Shown: piece after piece, positions 58,125 to 64,000 of the stretch
Layout of the letters: each line of letters opens with the position of its first letter
Position numbering within the stretch: position 1 is the first letter of the stretch
Assembly: GCA_001600875.1 (NCBI GenBank)
Contig: BCLD01000007.1
Span: 909,446-973,445 of the forward strand
From: Solicoccozyma terricola
Taxonomy: Eukaryota > Basidiomycota > Tremellomycetes > Filobasidiales > Piskurozymaceae
Direction: 5' to 3'
DNA length: 64,000 bases
The notes under the pieces: generated by a model
What the model saw: only the letters and a program-made list of their open reading frames with translations
What the model was told of the DNA's origin: nothing
Database searches by the model: none
Position numbers and translations under genes: made by a program

Positions 58125-60809
58125 CTACACTGCGTCTACGTATTGACCGTGAGGTGTGGATCGACCACTGGCAGATCTCCAACTCCAGTTCCTAGCTGAC
58201 GCCAGACCGTGGCTCTGCAACGAGTTGTCTTCGATGGACACGATGTCTGCAATGGATGAGGTTTAAGATAAGGGAACCAGGATTTCCCCACTACTAGCGC
58301 GTACTCACCAGCTTCAGGTTCAATCCTTGGAGACGCTCCCACTCCGCCATTCACCGCCGACAAGCTCAGCTCGTCGAATGACTTCATATGCGTGGCGAGT
58401 TTCGCGGTCGACTTGGGAGGCATAGGGAAGTTGAGTTCGAAATCGACCATACCAGGAGACATGTCTGAGTGGGTGACCGGTCGAAGTGCAGCAGGTTGGA
58501 AGTAAGACGTCTGTGAGACCCTGCCGATTTTTGCGAAGCGGATGTCATCAGGCGTACGAACGTTCGAGTAGTCGGTGAAGGCGAATGAGTCGACGTTGAA
58601 GTTTGACCCGAGGTCGAGGGGGAGTTTAAAGTCGTCTTCGCCTTCCTGGGCCCTACTGAAGGGTACTGGGACAACGAGTGGAGAGTGGTGGGCGGCAAAC
58701 TACGTCACGTCCAGATTAGACCTCTCATCCTCCTCGATTTCGGTCAATCTCGACAGCCTTTGAGGTGAGATTAAGAGTTCGGTGTGATTCGAGAGGGGTC
58801 GTAGATTTGTCCGGGGGGTTAAGTTTCTTTGCACGACGTTGGTTTCAACGTCCGAACGGCCCCAGGCGAGTGGTAGAGGAGTAGGTTCCTTCAGGCCCCC
58901 TTCTGGCGACTTGCTTCGACCTGCCGATAGCAAGTCTGGAGTACTGTTGGCTGTCAAACGAGTAAAACTTCCCTTGGCACTGCTGACCAGGTCCCTCCAA
59001 TCGCCACTCGCACGTTTTCTTCGTCGGGACAAGCCCTCCTCCTTCTCATCGATCGAAGTGCTAGGTGAATCCCACGGCTTGCTCTTGCTCTTAGGGAATA
59101 CGAATTGAGGCTTAACCTCGTTTTTGTCCCCTGATGCCTTGCTTCGACCGGCGAATATGTTCTTCAGCTTTGAGAGCGAGGACTGTCGGCTGTGTTTGCG
59201 AGGTATAGTCTCCGGGGAATTCCCACGTTTGATAAGGGTCGAGAGTCCCCAGATAGAATTGCGCTTGCTACGCATCCCATCTTCCGGCGGCAGAGGTGTG
59301 CTGCCGGACACTATAGGTGTGGAAAGGTGAACACTCGAGCTCGTCGACGTCGCTCGCAAATGAAGGCCGGGGACATTCTCGAAGTGTCCAGAACCCCGAA
59401 GTTCATGTAACTCGGGGACAAGAACCGGTAGATCCATGACAACCGGCTCTCTTGGAAGCGGCTTGTCCAGACGCACCGGTCTCGTCCGTTCGCCTTGCTC
59501 AGACAACCAGTCAAGGACTCCTGGCGTCTGCAGGTCGACATGTGGGGTGGGACGATCCCGTTGGCGACTACCTTCCAACAAATCCGGCGTCGATGCAGAT
59601 TGATAGCGTTTCCGGGTCAGCGGTGGACCAACGCTATCGATAGCTCGTCTTGCTGCCACCGAGTGCCGCCGTGAGGACCGTCGTTCCGGAACATCAGGTC
59701 GTTCCGGTAGGTGTATCTCATCCGGTTGCTCGCAGTCCAGCGGAACTGGGGTCTGGGATCTGCTCCTCGGCAGTACCAGGCTAGATACAGATCGCGAGAA
59801 CCGCTTGAGACCTCGAAAGGACGTAGCCTTTGACCGCTCGTCGTCGAACGCATAGACGGGATCCTGCTTCCTCCATCGGCCCAAGTCAATCCGCTTCCCT
59901 CGCGAGTCCCGCTGCGGACCTCCTGCAACACCTTCACCGATATCCATCGTTCCAGGTAGTTGGACAAGGTCGGCGGAAGTGACGCCGACGGTTTCTACGC
60001 GGGAAGTTGATGCTATTGGTTGCGCCAGTTCCCTAGGTTCGTCCAGTACATCCCCTGATGTCGACTTCGGCATGTCAACCTGCGAGTATTTGGATTCTTC
60101 CCATACTCCCGGATTGTAGTAACCCCCTGCCCTCCGCGCAGTCGTGTTCCCACTCCCACTGGGGCTGGGGCTGGCGGGACTGGCGGGACTGGCATGAGTC
60201 TGCCTAATACTAGAACTTGTCGAGGCGGTTTCTGGAGACTCTCCGACAGTGACGGTATCCTCGGACGGTGCATGAGCGAGTTGCGGCCTGCGAATCTCTG
60301 CACCCGGTGGGAAAAGTCTTCCTGCAGCCGGATCACCGGCGTTTCCCATCTCCTCAGCAAACATCGTCCGGACATCAGCCAGGGATGCGGTGAGGGACCG
60401 AGCCTTTGTGAGGTCTGGTGGCGTCTCCGGGCCAGAATCATCCATACTCAGTGTCCGCCTATGAAGTGGGATTGGGCCCAAGCTCTGTCTCCGCATTCGC
60501 TCACTCTCCTCGAACGAGTGAGAGGATGCCCGAGGTATGTTCCTCCCAGCTCTAGCGCCCCACGCTATGGATCCACTATCTGGCGAATTTACGACTGTAC
60601 GGGAAGCCGAGAGCGGGACATCAGTACGCTAAGCATGCGCCCCAAACTCGTTGTCACCTACACGTTCCGGTAGGGGGTGTGGGTGGAAGGTCAGCTACAG
60701 GTGATGGCGGGGTCCGTTTGGGTGATGTTCGAGATACGGGTCGCGGTGCTGGAGACAACGCTCTTGTCGTTGCTACGTCGATCATCCCGTCGTCCACCAA
60801 CGACTGCAT
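58125..60809 (-). CDS. Long disordered Ser/Arg-rich protein, unknown
   Basis: Probable start MQSLVDDGMIDVATTRALSP at 60809 (the frame is open to 60980). A 66-nt intron joins PPTPPTGT to VNSPDSGSIAWGARAGRNIP, then RMRRQSLGPIPLHRRTLSMD. About 600 residues of Ser/Arg/Pro-rich sequence follow with RSxS clusters (GLKRFSRSVSSLVLPRSRSQ; RRSSRRHSVAARRAIDSVGP; RKHSRQSSLSKLKNIFAGRS). A TAG at 58700-58702 is removed by a 51-nt intron (58653-58703, GTAGTT...TTCAGTAG), after which GEDDFKLPLDLGSNFNVDSF, VDFELNFPMPPKSTAKLATH and a last exon SLQSHGLASARNWSWRSASG run to TAG 58125-58127. Repeated RRxSS and RxxSxS suggest many kinase sites (PKA or Ypk type). No domain recognised. It converges on YIP1 with only 65 bp between stops. 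Confidence 0.7.
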
Positions 60810-62386
60810 TGCGGAGGGGTTATTTTCTTTTCTTTTCCCGATCGTCTGATATCGGGATTTAACGGTCTCTAGCTTATATGAACAGTTGGGAAGCAGGGGT
60901 GTGAAGCCTCCGGGGTGACAAAAGTTGTACTGTGTACTTCGGGCTTGCGCATCGCCCCGAGGGCATACATCTGCGACCATCGCCAGCGGTTTTTAGTCTA
61001 CCAATTAGAGAGTCATATAAACAAGGGGCTTGGCTGTCGATACAACCAAACATCGATTGGGGAAATCGGGTCCAATTAAGAGTTGAACCGAGACATGTGG
61101 CGCTGACGGGGGCATGCAGTTTCTGGGTAACGATCGTTTGGCCTGCCAGCCCCGCCCAGATCAACGAAAAACCCTGTTGCCCGTCTCAGCGTCGACAATC
61201 GTCATTCGTATGCTGCCACGAGGGGTCTTCGAGGCAAGTACGACGAGCTTTTTTGGATATCCAGGGAGTCTTCCGACGGGGCAGAATGGATATTATGTAT
61301 TTGTCGAATTCAATTTTTAGCATACATCAGGGATTGTGCTCTCATCTGCCGCGGGTGAATCAACCCAAGTCGCTTCGTGATTAAAATTCCTGGCGTGTGT
61401 GCGTGTGAGCAGCTTCGCGTAAGACTGACTCCATTATTGGGACTAGGATCCGGTCAACAGGCCCCGTCTCAATGGCAGCTAGTCAAGTCTGAAACTAGCC
61501 CCTGCCACATCTTGCGCTATTGCGGCAGGTCCCCCCTCGGACCTATCTCGTATCCGGTTGAACAGTTTCGTTGGTTCGTATCGATACCCACCGGCGACGG
61601 CCCTGAGCTCAGATGTTATCAGGATCCACGAACTTGCCTGGCTAAGCGGTCTGGCTAGGATATCACGCTCCTTCTTGGGGTACAGAAGGCGCACTGTCAT
61701 TGTCCAGACTTTCATTGCCGCTCATACCATGTCGGACAAACTTTCCAAGGGTACGTTTGAGAAGGCTCCGCCAATTGATATACTGCATGCGGATCACCGA
61801 GGTATCAGGAAGTCAACCCGTCGTTCCCAAATTTCCTGTTTTCTTTTCGAGATTTTAGCCATGCAAAAGCACTCGCCAATTTCGGCTCACTGCCCATCCA
61901 TTATAACGACATCGACATGCAGATATTTCACGCTTCAGTCAGCGAACGCGATGAGGGTGACAAGATCATGCCCTTCACTGCATACGGTTGCAAATTCCCA
62001 TCCGGAAGACCCATTTCCTGTATCCGCTGGAGTCGTTGGTTTGGGGGAAAGGGGGGTTGTTGATACCGTGTCGCCGAACGGGAATCAAAAATGACGGCGG
62101 TTTGTCATAGGGCCAAGGCTCTGGATATCCGACGTACCAAGGCTCTGAACGGACAGAGATGCGACTACCCTCCCTTGCCTCCTCTCCCACGATGTGTGCG
62201 GTGCCCCGCGGTTACGTAACCCCTCCACTCCCCTTTTCCCCCGTATCGGCCCAAACTCGGCAACATCCGAGCTAACACGGCGTGATCCTTAGGTTTGTTC
62301 CTGTTCCACCTTCAACTTATACCAAAACATCCATCTCATCCATCTCATCCTCTCATCCTCTTATACACCTCTGAAAACAGCACATC
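60810..62386. other. 1.6-kb stretch with weak exon-like segments
   Basis: No firm gene. On the plus strand, after an acceptor at 61858 (GATTTTAG), a frame reads AKALANFGSLPIHYNDIDMQ, IFHASVSERDEGDKIMPFTA and YGCKFPSGRPISC, with third-position C preference like the real genes, ending at TGA near 62072. A start at 61729 (MSDKLSKG) lies upstream but no clean donor joins them in phase. A 68-codon ORF at 61114-61320 is also mildly gene-like. These could be a decayed or unannotated small gene. Confidence 0.35.
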
Positions 62387-64000
62387 ATGTTCATCCGCTC
62401 TGTCACCCGTCTCGCTCCAACACTCCGACTCACTCGTCACACCTCTGTGTTTGCACGATCAATGTCGCAAGCCACGTCTCCACTACTGAACAAGAACCAA
62501 GTTGAAAAAGAGTATGAAAAACATAGGGTAGAGGTGGGTTCAGGTTTCAATGTATATACGGCAATGTACTGATGGTCCTGTATCTGTGGGATTCGCCATG
62601 TCCTGTCTTCGCATCTGATAGGTGAAAACTCCATCGGCTGGAACGACTGATAGTTCAATCAAAATCGAGTATCCTCAGGTGAAGCTAGTCGACGGGTGGC
62701 AGGCAGTATTGTACACGTCTGCTCATAGTCACATACATCACCTTGATCTATTCAGGAATGGGATCCTAAAGATGTAGGACATTCCACTACTGGTGCAGGT
62801 CGCGGCCGTCATCAGAAGAAGACTCTTTCCACTTTCTCCATGGTATGTTGACTTCTCCGTCTTTGACGAAAGAATCTTGAGGACTGATTGAATGTCGAGT
62901 TCTCCTCAATTTATCCGGCGTTTTAACAAAAAAAAACCTATCCTTCGCCTGACTGGGTTACAGGAAGGCAAGGTCTGCGTGATCACTGGTGCAGCTCGAG
63001 GTCTCGGGAACATGTTTGCCAGGACTTTTGTAGAATCGTGGGTTACTGTCCCTCCCCTCTTATCTCAACCACGGAATCTGACTAATGTGAAGAGATTCTC
63101 ACATCTACCAGAGGCGCTACCAAAGTTGCTATTCTGGATCTAAAGCAGGAAGAAGCAGATACAGCTGTAGCTGAAATGATCGAATGGGCTGGTACGTCTT
63201 CTGAATCGGATGCTCCACACACACCACTACCACACCACTAATTGTTTCCGGGTCCCGGGTATCTCGGCAGAATCTCAAGGAGAGGCAGAGAAAGGTCAGG
63301 TCACTGCGAAAGGCTGGGCATGCGATGTCGCAAGTGAGGAGAGCGTTCAAAAAGTATTCACCGAGATTGAAAAAGAGTATGGGAGAATCGATGTGAGTGG
63401 ATGAGAATTGAGGGAAACTTGTGGGAGTTATGAGACTGATGAATAGACGGGGGTAGGTCTTGGTCACTGCGGCGGGAATTGTAGAGAACTTTTCCGCTAT
63501 TGATTGTGAGTTCTGCGCGGTGTTTTATGGAATGAAACTACAGCTGAGGAATGTCCGATATTCAGATCCAACTCCCAAGATCAAAAAGGTCCGTTTCTCG
63601 ATTACTTACCTTTTTGATTTCTCCTACCAACTTGTTCAATATAATCGCAGCTCATCGACATCAACATCATGGGAACCTACTTCTGCGCTAGAGAAGCAGC
63701 CAAGAGGATGAAGAAAGGGTCTTCGATCGTCATGATTGGTTCGATGAGTGGTGCAGTGAGTTTCGGAATGTAAGATCTTTGGTGGTTATAGCGGGAAGGC
63801 CGATGGAACGGTTCAATCGTAAACAGGTCGTCAATGTTCCTCAGCCTCAGGCGCCGTACAACTTTTCCAGTGAGTCGGTAATGCTGCTCCTTTGGTCGAG
63901 GTATGATGCTGATCCGGATGATGTGCTTTCTTCCAGAGGCAGCCGTTCGACATATGGCTAGCTCGATGGCCGTCGAATGGGCTCCTCTTGGTATCAGGGT
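62387..64000 (+). CDS. Short-chain dehydrogenase, probably mitochondrial; cut by window end
   Basis: Start MFIRSVTRLAPTLRLTRHTS at 62387, an Arg-rich amphipathic presequence without acidic residues, typical of matrix targeting; a second Met (SMSQATSPLL) follows. Spliced exons then give EGKVCVITGAARGLGNMFAR (cofactor motif TGAARGLG), GATKVAILDLKQEEADTAVA, KGWACDVASEESVQKVFTEI, EKEYGRIDVLVTAAGIVENF, IKKLIDINIMGTYFCAREAA, KGSSIVMIGSMSGA with the catalytic Ser, VVNVPQPQAPYNFSKAAVRH with YxxxK, and MASSMAVEWAPLGIRV at the window edge. NVPQPQxPYNxSKAAV is typical of fungal sorbose/L-xylulose reductase-like enzymes. Substrate unproven; the C-terminus is outside the window. Confidence 0.85.

Noticed and set aside
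58700..58702. In-frame TAG with continuing open frame, suggesting stop-codon readthrough in the disordered protein
   Set aside because: A 51-nt intron (58653-58703, GTAGTT to TTCAGTAG) removes the TAG and keeps phase with the downstream coding sequence.
61060..61100. GGTTCAACTC on the minus strand resembling a tRNA T-arm
   Set aside because: No matching D-arm, anticodon arm or acceptor stem could be drawn around it.
60932..61384. 150-codon plus-strand ORF
   Set aside because: Odd composition, no domain, no supporting splice sites; kept only as part of the weak intergenic region.
62105..62200. Repeated phrase CAAGGCTCTG in 62110-62155, possible target-site duplication
   Set aside because: Only two copies of a 10-mer about 30 bp apart with no element between them.

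Overview
The window is nuclear DNA of a basidiomycetous yeast, most likely a tremellomycete (Cryptococcus/Kwoniella/Tremella relatives). The reasons are a compact gene order on both strands, many short introns per gene (mostly about 45-80 nt, GTGAGT/GTAAGT donors, CAG/TAG acceptors), moderate GC, and proteins that look basidiomycete throughout. I saw no rRNA, tRNA, intact transposon, CRISPR array or bacterial-style operon. Gene models below were spliced by hand from six-frame reading, so internal exon borders carry some error.

Left part (1-15 kb): a disordered protein possibly cut by the window edge, an Hva1-type TUDOR protein, a Sur7/PalI-like four-helix membrane protein, a degenerate minisatellite, the remnant of a ubiquitin-specific protease, a cytochrome c peroxidase-like haem peroxidase ending in SKL, a small orphan protein, a class II DnaJ co-chaperone (Sis1 type), and the elongation factor Iws1/Spn1, whose first intron is swollen by a 107-bp tandem repeat.

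Middle (15-37 kb): tuberin (Tsc2, Rheb-GAP), a single-pass membrane protein, phosphatidylserine decarboxylase 2 with C2 and EF-hand modules, an acidic zinc-finger protein, RNA polymerase subunit Rpb5, a Ras-GAP with PH-like and C2 regions, and a CipC-like protein.

Right part (37-64 kb): a CRAL-TRIO (Sec14-like) protein, tRNA thiolase Ncs6/Ctu1, 20S proteasome alpha-4, Cox19, Atg27, a double-domain amidohydrolase with one apparently dead half, Arp2/3 subunit ARPC2, Nop16, a short-chain dehydrogenase, the Smc5/6 kleisin Nse4, Yip1, a long disordered protein, and the start of a second, probably mitochondrial short-chain dehydrogenase that runs off the window.

The genes are mostly housekeeping and are not a cluster with one job. 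Several concern growth signalling and membrane turnover (Tsc2, Ras-GAP, Atg27, Psd2, Yip1, Sec14-like). The features most worth a second look are not the gene functions but the DNA around them: long poly(G)/poly(C) runs inside introns, CACGTG boxes standing about 80-250 bp upstream of eleven start codons, the repeat-filled Iws1 intron, and the protease remnant. No clearly new multi-gene system was found.
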